NCBI GenBank assembly: GCA_010365175.1
Contig: JAAFGW010000029.1
Location: forward strand, 1-16,143
DNA: 16,143 bases
Source of the DNA: Sulfuriferula multivorans
GTDB taxonomy: Bacteria; Pseudomonadota; Gammaproteobacteria; Burkholderiales; Thiobacillaceae
Reading direction: 5' to 3'
Below the pieces are notes generated by a model that was not told the origin of the DNA, did not search any database, and worked only from the letters and a program-made list of their open reading frames with translations. Position numbers and translations under genes: made by a program. Positions 1-8,091 of the stretch are shown here, piece after piece; within the stretch, counting starts at the first letter, position 1; every line of letters starts with the position of its first letter.

Positions 1-624
1 TTCACGCGGGCGCAATACAAGGTTGCGCTGGATGAGCTTCGCAAGGCAATTACTGCCGATAACCAGTACGGCCCGGCCTACAATATTTATGGCTTGATCT
101 ATATGGAGCTGGCCGAAGACAAGCTGGCCGAAGAAAATTTCCGGCGTGCCATCGACCTGGATCGAAACGATTCCGAGTCGCGTAATAATTTTGGCTGGTT
201 TTTATGCCAACGCGGTCGATATGACGAAGGCCTGGCCCAGTTCAGCACCGCCATTCATAACCCGTTGTACGCAAGGCCCGAGCAGGCCATGTCCAATGCT
301 GGTCTGTGCGCCGAAAAAAAAGGCGACCTCGCGCTGGCCGAAGCCAATTTGACCAAATCGCTCAAGCTGCAGCCCGACAATGCCAACACCATTTTGAAGA
401 TGGCCGGCCTGTATTTTCGCCAGAATCGATTGGCAGAAACGCAGCGTTATCTGGGCCGGCATGCCGAATTGGCACCGCCAACAGCTGAGAGTTTGTGGCT
501 GGGCGTGAGGCTGGAACGAAAGTTGGGAGATCGAGCGCAGGAAGCGGCGTATGGGCTTCAATTGCGCAAGCGTTTTGCTGACTCGAATGAGGCGCGGCAG
601 TTACTGTCAGGGCAATACGAATGA
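1..624 (+). CDS. pilF: PilF/PilW-type TPR protein of type IV pilus biogenesis (5' end missing)
   Basis: The reading frame is open from the first base of the window, so the N-terminus, including any lipoprotein signal, lies upstream. The visible 207 residues consist of tetratricopeptide repeats, with TPR-like spacing such as AxxNxxGxxxxxxGxxxxAxxxFxxAI near fragment residues 55-85 and a further repeat about 35 residues on. PilF/PilW proteins are outer-membrane lipoproteins that help assemble or stabilise the PilQ secretin used by type IV pili; this is family knowledge. The assignment rests on the TPR pattern and on the position directly before rodZ and ispG, which is where this gene sits in many proteobacteria. 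The stop codon overlaps the rodZ start in an ATGA, implying translational coupling. A generic TPR protein remains possible because the diagnostic N-terminus is not visible. Confidence 0.8.
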   Translation, partial: FTRAQYKVALDELRKAITADNQYGPAYNIYGLIYMELAEDKLAEENFRRAIDLDRNDSESRNNFGWFLCQRGRYDEGLAQFSTAIHNPLYARPEQAMSNAGLCAEKKGDLALAEANLTKSLKLQPDNANTILKMAGLYFRQNRLAETQRYLGRHAELAPPTAESLWLGVRLERKLGDRAQEAAYGLQLRKRFADSNEARQLLSGQYE

Positions 625-1433
625 ATGAGGGCGTGGAAGTCTCTGTCGGGCAGGTTTTGCGAGAGGCGCGCGAAGCACAAAACATTACGTTGGAAGATGT
701 TGCCATGCGCTTGCGCTTGATGCATCGTCAAGTTGACGCGATGGAAACGGATGATTTCGGCAGTTTGGGCCAGCCGGTGTTTGCTCGAGGGTTTGTACGT
801 AATTACGCTCGGCTGATGGGGTTGCAGCCGGAGCCACTGCTTGCACGTATGGATGGTGCGCCAGCCGAGCCATCTCCTGTAGCGCCGCCCGAACACCCCA
901 TGCCGGCATCCTGGCTGACCTCACCCTGGCTGATTCTGTTCTTGCTGGGTGTGCTGGTGGTCGTGGCCGTCCCGATTTCGCTTTATTGGTGGCTGAACAG
1001 CGATGCGGGAGAACCGCAGCACGCCGTTATCCCCGTGAAGCAAGAGCCTCATCCCGCCCCTGCGGTGACGTCTGTGGTGCCGAGCATCGCGGATGCGCCT
1101 GCTGAAGCGCCGGTTTCGCCCATTGAGTCCGTGGTGGGTACGGACGCCTCTGTTGAAGCAGATGTGCCACCGGTGGCAGCAACTCCTGCTTCGCGCAGTC
1201 AGCTGCATCTGGAGTTTGGCGAGGAGTCCTGGGTTGAGATCAAGGACGCCAGTGGGCGAACATTACATCGTCAGTTGAACCCGGCTGGCAGCAGTGTGGA
1301 TATCCAGGGCCAGCCGCCGTTCGACGTCCTGATTGGTAATGCAGCCCAGGCGCGCATGACGTATAACGGACGTCCCATCGACCTGAAACCCTTTATTTCC
1401 GTGACGGTTGCCCGATTCACCCTGGAAGAATGA
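621..1433 (+). CDS. rodZ: RodZ, membrane-anchored cell-shape protein with cytoplasmic HTH
   Basis: RodZ links the MreB actin-like cytoskeleton to the elongation machinery for peptidoglycan at the inner membrane. The 270-residue product has the full family layout. A Cro/Xre-like helix-turn-helix domain spans roughly residues 7-75, with the typical GQVLREAREAQNITLEDVA start and the FARGFVRNYARLMGL stretch. One hydrophobic segment follows at about 103-125, then a Pro/Ala/Val-rich periplasmic linker at about 131-190, and a C-terminal DUF4115 domain at about 192-265 with the SWVEIKDASGRTL pattern. The start overlaps the pilF stop by 4 bases and the stop overlaps the ispG start, so the gene is embedded in the operon. 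Length is a little below the roughly 330 residues of the E. coli protein, mostly because the linker is shorter. Identification is secure. Confidence 0.93.
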   Translation: MNEGVEVSVGQVLREAREAQNITLEDVAMRLRLMHRQVDAMETDDFGSLGQPVFARGFVRNYARLMGLQPEPLLARMDGAPAEPSPVAPPEHPMPASWLTSPWLILFLLGVLVVVAVPISLYWWLNSDAGEPQHAVIPVKQEPHPAPAVTSVVPSIADAPAEAPVSPIESVVGTDASVEADVPPVAATPASRSQLHLEFGEESWVEIKDASGRTLHRQLNPAGSSVDIQGQPPFDVLIGNAAQARMTYNGRPIDLKPFISVTVARFTLEE

Positions 1434-2653
1434 TGGCTCAGATAGTTCGGCGCCCCACCCGTCAGGTGCAGGTGGGTCATGTGTTGGTGGGAGGCGATGC
1501 GCCGGTGGTGGTGCAATCGATGACCAATACCGATACGGTTGATATCACGGCTACGGTGCGTCAGGTGCAAGCACTCGCCGAAGCGGGTTCGGAACTGGTG
1601 CGGATTACCGTTAACACGCTTGAAGCCGCCGCGGCTGTACCGCGAATCCGTGAGCGCCTCGACGTTTTGGGATGTCATGTGCCGTTGACAGGCGATTTTC
1701 ATTTCAACGGCCACAAATTGCTGACCCAGGTGCCGGAATGTGCCGAGGCCCTGGCCAAGTTGCGCATCAATCCAGGCAACCTTGGGCGCGGCAACAAGCG
1801 TGACGAACAGTTTGCCACCTTGATTGAAGTGGCCTGCCGCTACGACAAACCGGTGCGTATCGGCGTTAATTGGGGCAGTCTCGACCCGGCGCTAGCGGCG
1901 CGCATGATGGACGAAAACGGTCGACTCGCGCAACCGGCAGACCCCGAAGTGGTGATGCGCCGCGCGATGGTTGCTTCCGCGCTCGAGTCTGCTCAAAAGG
2001 CCGAATCGCTGGGTCTCGGTGGCAACAAGATTATTTTGTCGTGCAAGATGAGTCGGGTGCAGGATTTGATCGCGGTGTATCGCGATCTCTCCGCGCAATG
2101 CGATTATCCGCTGCATCTCGGGCTGACCGAGGCTGGCATGGGCAGCAAGGGTATCGTGGCCTCAACCGCAGCGCTGGCTGTGTTGTTGCAGGAAGGCATT
2201 GGCGACACGATTCGTATTTCTTTGACGCCTGAACCCGGCGGCGACCGCACCCAGGAAGTTCGGGTCGGGCAGGAAATCCTGCAGTCACTCGGGCTGCGCG
2301 CGTTTACACCGCAAGTCACCGCGTGCCCGGGTTGTGGGCGCACCACATCGACCGTGTTCCAGGAACTGGCGCAGGACATCGAAACCTATTTGCGCACTCA
2401 GATGCCGCTCTGGCGCAATCAGTATGCCGGCGTCGAATCCATGCAGGTGGCGGTGATGGGTTGCGTGGTCAATGGTCCGGGTGAATCCAAGCACGCCAAT
2501 ATTGGCATCTCGCTGCCCGGAACCGGCGAAGTGCCGGTTGCACCGGTGTATGTCGACGGCGAAAAAACCATCACGCTGAAGGGCGACAGGATTGCAGTGG
2601 AATTCCAGGCGATTGTTGAAGAGTATGTGCGCAGCCATTACGGCGCTGCGTGA
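1430..2653 (+). CDS. ispG: 4-hydroxy-3-methylbut-2-enyl diphosphate synthase (flavodoxin-dependent) IspG
   Basis: IspG carries out the penultimate step of the MEP isoprenoid pathway, reducing methylerythritol cyclodiphosphate to HMBPP with a [4Fe-4S] cluster in the cytoplasm. The 407-residue product begins with the family's TIM-barrel signature (PVVVQSMTNTDTVD) and contains the conserved LRINPGNLG stretch. It carries the three cluster cysteines: C299 and C302 in CPGCGRT, and C345 in CVVNGPGE. E352 lies seven residues after C345, matching the Cys/Glu ligand spacing known from E. coli. The protein is about 35 residues longer than the E. coli enzyme, with extra sequence between C302 and C345. 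Two ATG codons stand in tandem (1430 and 1433); the first overlaps the rodZ stop, and either may be used. Identification is secure. Confidence 0.97.
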   Translation: MMAQIVRRPTRQVQVGHVLVGGDAPVVVQSMTNTDTVDITATVRQVQALAEAGSELVRITVNTLEAAAAVPRIRERLDVLGCHVPLTGDFHFNGHKLLTQVPECAEALAKLRINPGNLGRGNKRDEQFATLIEVACRYDKPVRIGVNWGSLDPALAARMMDENGRLAQPADPEVVMRRAMVASALESAQKAESLGLGGNKIILSCKMSRVQDLIAVYRDLSAQCDYPLHLGLTEAGMGSKGIVASTAALAVLLQEGIGDTIRISLTPEPGGDRTQEVRVGQEILQSLGLRAFTPQVTACPGCGRTTSTVFQELAQDIETYLRTQMPLWRNQYAGVESMQVAVMGCVVNGPGESKHANIGISLPGTGEVPVAPVYVDGEKTITLKGDRIAVEFQAIVEEYVRSHYGAA

Positions 2654-2676
2654 TTCGTATTTCAGTAGATTAATTT

Positions 2677-3942
2677 ATGAGCAACAACATTCAATCCGTG
2701 CGCGGCATGAACGATTGCCTGCCCGATGTCACCGACACCTGGCAGGGGTTTGAGGCCATCATCCGCGACTGGCTGCGGCGTTACGGCTATCGCGAAATGC
2801 GCACGCCGATTCTCGAGCATACCGGCCTGTTCAAACGCGCTATCGGTGAAGTCACCGATATTGTCGAGAAAGAGATGTATACCTTCGTCGACGAACTGAA
2901 CGGTGAGTCGATGACGCTGCGCCCCGAAGGCACAGCATCTGCGGTGCGTGCGGCGATTCAGCACAATCTGCTGTACGACGGCGGCAAACGCCTGTGGTAC
3001 ACCGGCCCCATGTTCCGCCACGAGCGGCCGCAAAAGGGCCGCTACCGGCAGTTTCATCAGGTGGGGGTCGAAGCGCTGGGGTTCGCCGGGCCGGACGTCG
3101 ATGCTGAACTTATCGTAATGTGTGCTGACTTGTGGCGTGCGCTTGGCATCACGCCGACCTTGCAGATCAATACACTGGGCGATGTCGAATCACGGCAACG
3201 GCATCGCACAAAGTTGATTGCCTATTTCGAGGCGAATCAGGACGCGCTCGACGAGGATTCGAAACGGCGCTTGCACAGCAATCCGCTACGTATACTCGAC
3301 AGCAAGAACCCTGCAATGCAGGCGCTGAACAACGCGGCGCCCAAGCTGATGGACGAACTGGACGAAGCCGCGTTGGCGCATTTCGATGCGCTACAGGCTT
3401 TGTTGCAAGCGAATGGCGTTACATTTGAAATTAATCCGCGTCTGGTGCGAGGGCTCGACTATTACAATCGAACCGTGTTCGAGTGGGTGACCGACCAGCT
3501 TGGCGCGCAGGGCACCGTATGTGCGGGTGGGCGTTACGACGGTTTGGTTGAACAACTCGGCGGCAAGCCGGCGCCGGCTGCCGGTTTTGCGATGGGCATC
3601 GAGCGCTTACTGTCGCTGATGGAGCTGGGTAGCGTAACGCTTGCGCCGACGGTGCCGGACGCGTATATCGTCCATGCGGGTGATGCTGCCGAAGCTTTTG
3701 CCTGGAAGGTGGCGAGTGCGCTGCGAGGCGAGGGTTTGGCCGCAGTGTTGCATTGCGGCGGCGGCAGTTTCAAGTCGCAAATGAAAAAAGCCGATGCCAG
3801 CCGTGCACGGTTTGCTCTGATCGTCGGCGATGATGAAGCCGCTTTACAGCAGGTAACATTAAAATCTCTGCGTGAGACGTCGGAACAAACCCGCATCGAC
3901 GTGGCACAGGCAATCGAATTTCTACAAAAAGTAACCATTTAA
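2677..3942 (+). CDS. hisS: Histidyl-tRNA synthetase
   Basis: This class II synthetase charges tRNA-His in the cytoplasm. The 421-residue product has all family marks. Motif 1 lies around residues 38-50, and TLRPEGT at 80-86. Motif 2 is GPMFRHERPQKGRYRQFHQ at 110-128. The histidine-binding signature LVRGLDYYNRT runs from 256, GGRYDGL starts at 284, and motif 3 is GFAMGIER at 303-310. An anticodon-binding domain of about 95 residues closes the protein. It follows ispG after 23 bases and precedes yfgM by 13, in line with one operon. No clear Shine-Dalgarno sequence precedes the ATG at 2677; the sequence there is AT-rich. The start is still the best choice because the protein begins with the usual IQSVRGMNDCLP stretch. 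A paralogue, hisZ, lies further on in this window. Confidence 0.97.
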   Translation: MSNNIQSVRGMNDCLPDVTDTWQGFEAIIRDWLRRYGYREMRTPILEHTGLFKRAIGEVTDIVEKEMYTFVDELNGESMTLRPEGTASAVRAAIQHNLLYDGGKRLWYTGPMFRHERPQKGRYRQFHQVGVEALGFAGPDVDAELIVMCADLWRALGITPTLQINTLGDVESRQRHRTKLIAYFEANQDALDEDSKRRLHSNPLRILDSKNPAMQALNNAAPKLMDELDEAALAHFDALQALLQANGVTFEINPRLVRGLDYYNRTVFEWVTDQLGAQGTVCAGGRYDGLVEQLGGKPAPAAGFAMGIERLLSLMELGSVTLAPTVPDAYIVHAGDAAEAFAWKVASALRGEGLAAVLHCGGGSFKSQMKKADASRARFALIVGDDEAALQQVTLKSLRETSEQTRIDVAQAIEFLQKVTI

Positions 3943-3955
3943 AAGGCATAGCACG

Positions 3956-4597
3956 ATGGCAACCTACGATCTTGACGAACAGGAACGGCTGGACGAACTG
4001 AAGGCCTGGTGGAAACGCTGGGGCAACCTGGCGATGATCAGTCTGGCCGTGGTGATTGCGGCCTTTGCAGGCTGGCGTTACTGGCAGAACCATATGGTGA
4101 CGCAAACGCTGGAAGCCGCCACGGTATACGAAAAGCTGACTCAGTCGCTGGCAGCCAACGATGCCAAGGGCGCGCGTGAGGCCGGATCGATGCTGATCGA
4201 TCAGTACAAGGCTACGGCTTATGCGCCACGGGCAGCGTTGTTGCTGGCCAAGCTTAATTTCGTCAGCAAGGACCTGAAAAGTGCACAGGCCCAGCTTGAA
4301 TGGGCGGCAGCCAACAGCAAGGAGCCCGTAATCAAGGACTTGGCGCGGCTGCGACTCGCCGGAGTGCAGCTAGACCAAAACCAATATGAGGCGGCACTAA
4401 AAACCTTGTCCAGTACGCACAGCGATGCTTTTGCGCCACGTTTTGATGACTTGAAAGGCGACGTGCTGCTGGCACAAGGCAAGCATGCGGAAGCGCGTGT
4501 TGCCTACAAGGCCGCGTTCGACAAAATGAAAGAAAATAATCCTTATCGCAATATCGTCGAGCTGAAACTTGATGCGCTGGGAGGGGAGACCAAGTGA
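3956..4597 (+). CDS. yfgM: YfgM/UPF0070-type membrane-anchored periplasmic TPR protein
   Basis: YfgM is an inner-membrane protein with a periplasmic TPR-like domain. In E. coli it associates with the SecYEG translocon and the chaperone PpiD. The 213-residue product has a short acidic cytoplasmic N-terminus (DLDEQERLDELKAWWKRWG) and a single membrane segment at about residues 23-42. An alanine-rich helical repeat domain follows, with the LLLAKLNFVSKDLKSAQAQLEWA pattern and an ending, NPYRNIVELKLDALG, typical of the family. AAGG lies about 10 bases before the ATG. It sits between hisS and bamB exactly as in E. coli and other proteobacteria, and its stop overlaps the bamB start. Identification by architecture and neighbourhood is strong, although sequence conservation in this family is modest. 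Confidence 0.9.
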   Translation: MATYDLDEQERLDELKAWWKRWGNLAMISLAVVIAAFAGWRYWQNHMVTQTLEAATVYEKLTQSLAANDAKGAREAGSMLIDQYKATAYAPRAALLLAKLNFVSKDLKSAQAQLEWAAANSKEPVIKDLARLRLAGVQLDQNQYEAALKTLSSTHSDAFAPRFDDLKGDVLLAQGKHAEARVAYKAAFDKMKENNPYRNIVELKLDALGGETK

Positions 4598-5754
4598 AGC
4601 TACGTTTATTGACAATGGGGCTGGCGCTGGCGCTGTCCGGCTGCAGCACGGTGGGTTCGATGACGAGCACGGTGGGTGGCTGGTTTGGTGCCGGACCTAC
4701 CAAGGCCAAGCCCGCTGAACTGGTTGAATTCAAACCGACTGTTAACCTTTCCGAAGCCTGGAAAAGTGAAATCGGCGACACCGGGGGCTATCTTATGCGC
4801 CCTCAGCTTGAGGGCAGCGACGTACTGGCCGCAGGCGGCGGCCGGGTGGAGCGGATTGCTGTTGCCAACGGAATCTCAATCTGGAAAACCGACACGGGCG
4901 TGAAACTGTCTGCCGGAGCGGGCGCAGGTCAGGGCCTGGTGTTGGTGGGCGGCGGCAAGGGTGAAATGCTGGCACTGAACCTGGATACCGGTCAACTGCG
5001 TTGGAAAGTCACGCTGACGAGTGAAGTAACCGGCCAGTTGCTGGCCGTACCGGGAATCGTGATTGCACGTACTGGCGATGGCAACGTGCATGGGCTTGAT
5101 GCAGCGGACGGTAGCCGTAAATGGCTGTATACACGCAGCCTGCCGGCCTTGAGTCTGCGTGGTTCGGGTGGCATGGTGGTGCGTGACAACGTGATGTATG
5201 CAGGATTTCCCGGCGGCAAGCTGGTCGCGCTGAATCCGGCCAACGGCGCGCAATTGTGGGAAGCAACCGTGGCCGTGCCGCGCGGTGCAACCGAACTTGA
5301 GCGGGTGGCCGATGTGATGGGCAACCCTGTGGTCGATGGCGTTCAGGTGTGCGCGGTTGCCTACCAGGGACGCGTAGCCTGCTTCGACCGTCGGAATGGT
5401 TCTCTGCTGTGGGCGCGCGATACCTCCAGTAATAGCGGCCTGGCAATGGACGAACGCAATGTGTATGTCACTGACGACAAGGATGCCATCACCGCCTACG
5501 ATAAAGTCAGCGGTCGGGCCGGCTGGCGGCAAGACAAGCTGGCACGCCGCCAGGTGACAGCACCGTTGGCGCTGGGTGCCTGGGTGGTGGTGGCCGATGT
5601 CGAAGGTGTCGTGCATGTGCTGTCGTCGGATGATGGCAGCTTTGTTGCACGTGCCAAGGTTGGCAGCAGCGTGCTTACGGCACCGGTTGATATCGGGCCG
5701 GGCTTCGCGGTGCAAACCACCAAAGGCAGTATTGTCGCTTTCCGGCTTAAATAA
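4594..5754 (+). CDS. bamB: BamB, beta-propeller lipoprotein of the outer-membrane protein assembly machine
   Basis: BamB is a lipoprotein partner of BamA that helps fold beta-barrel proteins into the outer membrane. The 386-residue product opens with a lipoprotein signal peptide ending in a lipobox, L14-S15-G16-C17. Position +2 is Ser, so outer-membrane sorting is expected. The rest is a run of PQQ-type beta-propeller blades with recurring patterns such as GNVHGLDAADGSRKWLY, GKLVALNPANGAQLWE, GRVACFDRRNGSLLWARD and AITAYDKVSGRAGW. The start codon is GTG and forms a GTGA overlap with the yfgM stop, so the two are probably translationally coupled. It closes the left-hand operon: a palindromic dispersed repeat begins two bases after the stop and could act as a 3' structure for the message. 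Identification is secure. Confidence 0.95.
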   Translation: MKLRLLTMGLALALSGCSTVGSMTSTVGGWFGAGPTKAKPAELVEFKPTVNLSEAWKSEIGDTGGYLMRPQLEGSDVLAAGGGRVERIAVANGISIWKTDTGVKLSAGAGAGQGLVLVGGGKGEMLALNLDTGQLRWKVTLTSEVTGQLLAVPGIVIARTGDGNVHGLDAADGSRKWLYTRSLPALSLRGSGGMVVRDNVMYAGFPGGKLVALNPANGAQLWEATVAVPRGATELERVADVMGNPVVDGVQVCAVAYQGRVACFDRRNGSLLWARDTSSNSGLAMDERNVYVTDDKDAITAYDKVSGRAGWRQDKLARRQVTAPLALGAWVVVADVEGVVHVLSSDDGSFVARAKVGSSVLTAPVDIGPGFAVQTTKGSIVAFRLK

Positions 5755-5756
5755 CA

Positions 5757-5897
5757 GGGCACCTCTAAAAATCCACATTTCATCTCAACTACGGCGTTGC
5801 GATAAAAATTTCTTGCTTATATATCAAACATATACTGCGCAGCGAAATTTGTATCGCGCCTTGTATTTGAGCGAACTATGGATTTTTAGAGGCACCC
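5757..5897 (+). repeat. MITE-like palindromic dispersed repeat, copy 1 (141 bp)
   Basis: This noncoding element fills most of the bamB-der gap. It starts with GGGCACCTCTAAAAATCC and ends with GGATTTTTAGAGGCACCC, which are inverted copies differing at two positions. Pairing continues inward imperfectly: the left GCGATAAAAATTTC (end near 5811) faces the right GAAATTTGTATCGCGCC near 5843-5860. The whole unit is therefore one long imperfect palindrome around the centre ATATCAAACATAT (5821-5833). A longer copy in the same orientation lies at 9399-9597. Flanks are AACA on the left and AGCA on the right, only a partial match, so a target duplication is not clear here. No transposase is present, which fits a non-autonomous element. 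The resemblance to IS5-type ends is only an impression. Confidence 0.85.
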
Positions 5898-5955
5898 AGC
5901 AGCGACTCAAGTCAACATAACGCTCCGCCTTGATCGGCGTGATGCAAGGATAAGC

Positions 5956-7365
5956 ATGCTTCCCACCCTGGTACTTGTTGGCCGTCCGAACGTCGGCAAG
6001 TCGACGTTATTTAATCGACTGACCGGCACACGCGATGCCCTGGTGCATGACATGCCCGGGATGACGCGCGACCGGCATTACGGGCGTGGACGCCTGGGTG
6101 AAAAACCTTATCTGGTGGTCGATACCGGCGGCCTGGAACCCGTTGCAACAGAAGGCATCATGGCTGAGATGGCGCGCCAGACGCTGCAAGCCATCGACGA
6201 AGCGGACGCCGTTATTTTCCTGGTTGATGCCCGTGCCGGACTCACATTGCAGGACCAGGTCATCGCCGACCGTTTGCGGCGTGCAGCGTGTCCCGTTTTT
6301 CTGGCCGTCAATAAAGCCGAAGGCATGAATCCGGGGGTGATTACCGCCGAATTCCATGAATTGGCATTGGGCACCCCCCTGGCCATATCCAGCGCGCATG
6401 GCGACGGTATTTCTGACTTGATCGACGAGGCGCTGACGCCTTTTTCCTCGGAAGAAGACAAAACCGACGATTTTGGAATTCCAAAAATCGCATTGGTCGG
6501 GCGCCCCAACGTCGGCAAGTCGACGTTGGTCAACTCACTGGTGGGAGAGGAGCGCGTCATTGCGTTTGACCAGCCCGGTACCACGCGAGATTCGATTTAC
6601 GTCGAGTTCGAGCGCGACAACAAGCCCTACGTCCTGATCGACACCGCCGGGGTGCGGCGTCGTGGCAAGGTGTTTGAGACTTTCGAAAAGTTCTCTGTAA
6701 TCAAAACCTTGCAGGCGATCGAAGACGCCAACGTAGTCGTGCTGGTGCTGGACGCGCACGAGAATATATCCGAGCAGGATGCCCACCTGGCGGGCTTTGT
6801 GCTGGAGACAGGGCGCGCACTGGTGGTCGCGGTCAACAAGTGGGATGGGCTTTCCCCCGAACTGCGCGAAGACGTGAAACGTGACATCGGACGCAAGCTG
6901 GCCTTCCTCGAGTTTGCCCGGTTCAACTACATTTCGGCGCTGAAGGGGAAAGGCCTGGAAAACCTGTTGAAGGACGTTGAAGCCGCCCACGCCGCTGCAT
7001 TCATTAAAATGACAACGCCTAAGTTGACGCGCGTGCTGGAAATGGCAGTGGAGCAGCATGCGCCGCCCAAAAGCGGTCTGTTCCGACCCAAGCCACGTTA
7101 TGCGCACCAGGGGGGTAAAAATCCGCCGGTGATTGTGCTGCACGGGAATGCATTGGAAGGGCTGCGGGACGACTACAAGCGTTACCTGGAAAACAGTTTT
7201 CGCAAGGCATTCAAGTTGCAAGGCACGCCGCTGCGTATTCAGGTCAAGGAAGATACGGGCAAAAACCCGTATGAAGGAAAAACACGTGGTCCGCTCTCAG
7301 AGAGTGAAGCGACACGGATGCGGCGCAAGAAGCGGGTGCGGCGTAAGGTCCACGGCGCCAGCTGA
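5956..7365 (+). CDS. der: Der (EngA), double-domain GTPase for 50S ribosomal subunit assembly
   Basis: Der is an essential GTPase that acts in maturation of the large ribosomal subunit. The 469-residue product has two G domains in tandem. The first has GRPNVGKS at residues 9-16, DTGG at 56-59 and NKAE at 119-122. The second has GRPNVGKS at 182-189, DTAG at 229-232, NKWD at 294-297 and SALKGKG near 328-333. A C-terminal KH-like domain occupies about 350-435, and the tail is strongly basic (RMRRKKRVRRK). The start is supported by AAGGA at 5946-5950, five bases before the ATG. Unlike in the usual compact arrangement, der is separated from bamB by about 200 bases that include the palindromic repeat. 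It is followed by convergent minus-strand genes rather than by hfq. Identification is secure. Confidence 0.98.
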   Translation: MLPTLVLVGRPNVGKSTLFNRLTGTRDALVHDMPGMTRDRHYGRGRLGEKPYLVVDTGGLEPVATEGIMAEMARQTLQAIDEADAVIFLVDARAGLTLQDQVIADRLRRAACPVFLAVNKAEGMNPGVITAEFHELALGTPLAISSAHGDGISDLIDEALTPFSSEEDKTDDFGIPKIALVGRPNVGKSTLVNSLVGEERVIAFDQPGTTRDSIYVEFERDNKPYVLIDTAGVRRRGKVFETFEKFSVIKTLQAIEDANVVVLVLDAHENISEQDAHLAGFVLETGRALVVAVNKWDGLSPELREDVKRDIGRKLAFLEFARFNYISALKGKGLENLLKDVEAAHAAAFIKMTTPKLTRVLEMAVEQHAPPKSGLFRPKPRYAHQGGKNPPVIVLHGNALEGLRDDYKRYLENSFRKAFKLQGTPLRIQVKEDTGKNPYEGKTRGPLSESEATRMRRKKRVRRKVHGAS

Positions 7366-7431
7366 ACGCGCCTAAGAATCTACCCGGCGCGGCTCCACCA
7401 GCAAGCACACTGAAGGGCATAAAGGGTAGGC

Positions 7432-7517
7432 CGTGGTTGTAAGCTGCTAAAGCCCTAAAGGACTCCGATCCACTATGGGCTGAAGCCCATGTGGAATCGT
7501 ATGCAGCAACAACCACG
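7432..7517. repeat. Nested inverted repeat / REP-like hairpin between convergent genes
   Basis: The outer arms CGTGGTTGT (7432-7440) and ACAACCACG (7509-7517) are exact inverted copies. Inside them GCTGC (7443-7447) pairs with GCAGC (7503-7507). The inner hairpin at 7466-7498 pairs CGAT-CCAC-ATGGGC with its complement around a TGAA loop, with single bulged bases. The element lies 66 bases after the der stop and one base before the stop codon of the small minus-strand gene, so it could act as a 3' structure for transcripts from both sides. There is no T-run at either end, so it is not a classical intrinsic terminator. The core GGGCTGAAGCCC resembles dispersed REP-type palindromes seen in other proteobacteria; that link is inference. 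Confidence 0.6.
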
Positions 7518-7518
7518 C

Positions 7519-7770
7519 TCAGTCGAGCCAGCGCACCAGATAAAACAGCTTGAATCCTTCGGACGAACGTGACGGCCCGCTGGCAATGGCGGCGTGGCGG
7601 CTCTTGTCCGGGTCGGCGTGCGCCAGGGCTTCGGCTTCACTGGCATAGATTTCCACCACGCCTTCAGGAAAACGCGTGCGTTTTTTGCCCGATGGGGAAA
7701 AGACCACCACTGCCGAGGTGCCGACGACGTTGGATTCGATATCAGTAAACAGGCTGGTTGCTTGTGGCAT
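7519..7770 (-). CDS. Small protein of unknown function (83 aa)
   Basis: I do not recognise this protein. It is a soluble-looking 83-residue product with no membrane segment or signal peptide and no cysteines. A predicted beta-rich N-terminal half (SAVVVFSPSGKKRTRFPEGVVEIYAS) is followed by an Ala/Asp-rich helix (EAEALAHADPDKSRHAAIA) and an aromatic C-terminus (GFKLFYLVRWLD). It reads on the minus strand, opposite to der and galT, and lies 36 bases downstream of another small minus-strand gene, so the two are probably co-transcribed. No good Shine-Dalgarno sequence precedes the ATG at 7770. Reasons to believe it is real: the protein composition is balanced, no competing gene covers this stretch, and it fits an operon. 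A structured inverted repeat lies immediately beyond its stop. Function cannot be inferred. Confidence 0.6.
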   Translation of the reverse strand: MPQATSLFTDIESNVVGTSAVVVFSPSGKKRTRFPEGVVEIYASEAEALAHADPDKSRHAAIASGPSRSSEGFKLFYLVRWLD

Positions 7771-7806
7771 GGCGGACTAAATGAAGTGTTTTGCGTAGCA
7801 ACGTGC

Positions 7807-8091
7807 TTAGTGGGTCTTCTTGGGAATGCTGCTGATATTGACCGCGTGAGAATTGGGTGTCTCATCGGTGTAGTGAGGGCGCTCTTCCAGCGTACGCCCG
7901 GTCAACTGGGCCAATTCGGCTTCTCGATTGGAAATCACCACCAGGCAGTCCTTGATGTTGAGCACGGTGGCTTCGCTCAGCGGACTGGGATTGCCGTCAC
8001 GGGGTGCGGTGTCGCGCACGATGGAAGTGAGTGTCTTGCGCATCATGCGCATGATGCGTTGTTCATCTTGCAGGGTTTTATCGATATCCAT
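7807..8091 (-). CDS. Conserved-looking small helical protein of unknown function (94 aa)
   Basis: The 94-residue product is mainly helical and charged. It starts MDIDKTLQDEQRIMRMMRKT, continues with LTSIVRDTAPRDGNPSPLSE, then a hydrophobic helix with IKDCLVVISNREAELAQLTG, and ends in a polar tail. It has no membrane segment and one cysteine. From memory it resembles a family of 80-95-residue betaproteobacterial proteins sometimes labelled 'segregation and condensation protein A'. It is far too short to be ScpA and I would not carry that name over. GGAG about nine bases before the ATG gives a good ribosome binding site. It is the first gene of a likely two-gene minus-strand unit and is divergent from galT across 173 bases. 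Being a real gene is likely; its function is unknown. Confidence 0.72.
   Translation of the reverse strand: MDIDKTLQDEQRIMRMMRKTLTSIVRDTAPRDGNPSPLSEATVLNIKDCLVVISNREAELAQLTGRTLEERPHYTDETPNSHAVNISSIPKKTH

Noticed and set aside
4876..5778. A 300-codon minus-strand open frame opposite bamB
   Set aside because: It is rich in His, Arg and Cys with no recognisable domain and lies wholly over the well-supported bamB gene plus part of the repeat; it is a shadow frame of G+C-rich coding sequence.
5576..5920. A 114-codon plus-strand frame from bamB through repeat copy 1
   Set aside because: It is out of frame with bamB and its end is repeat-derived; no evidence of a protein.
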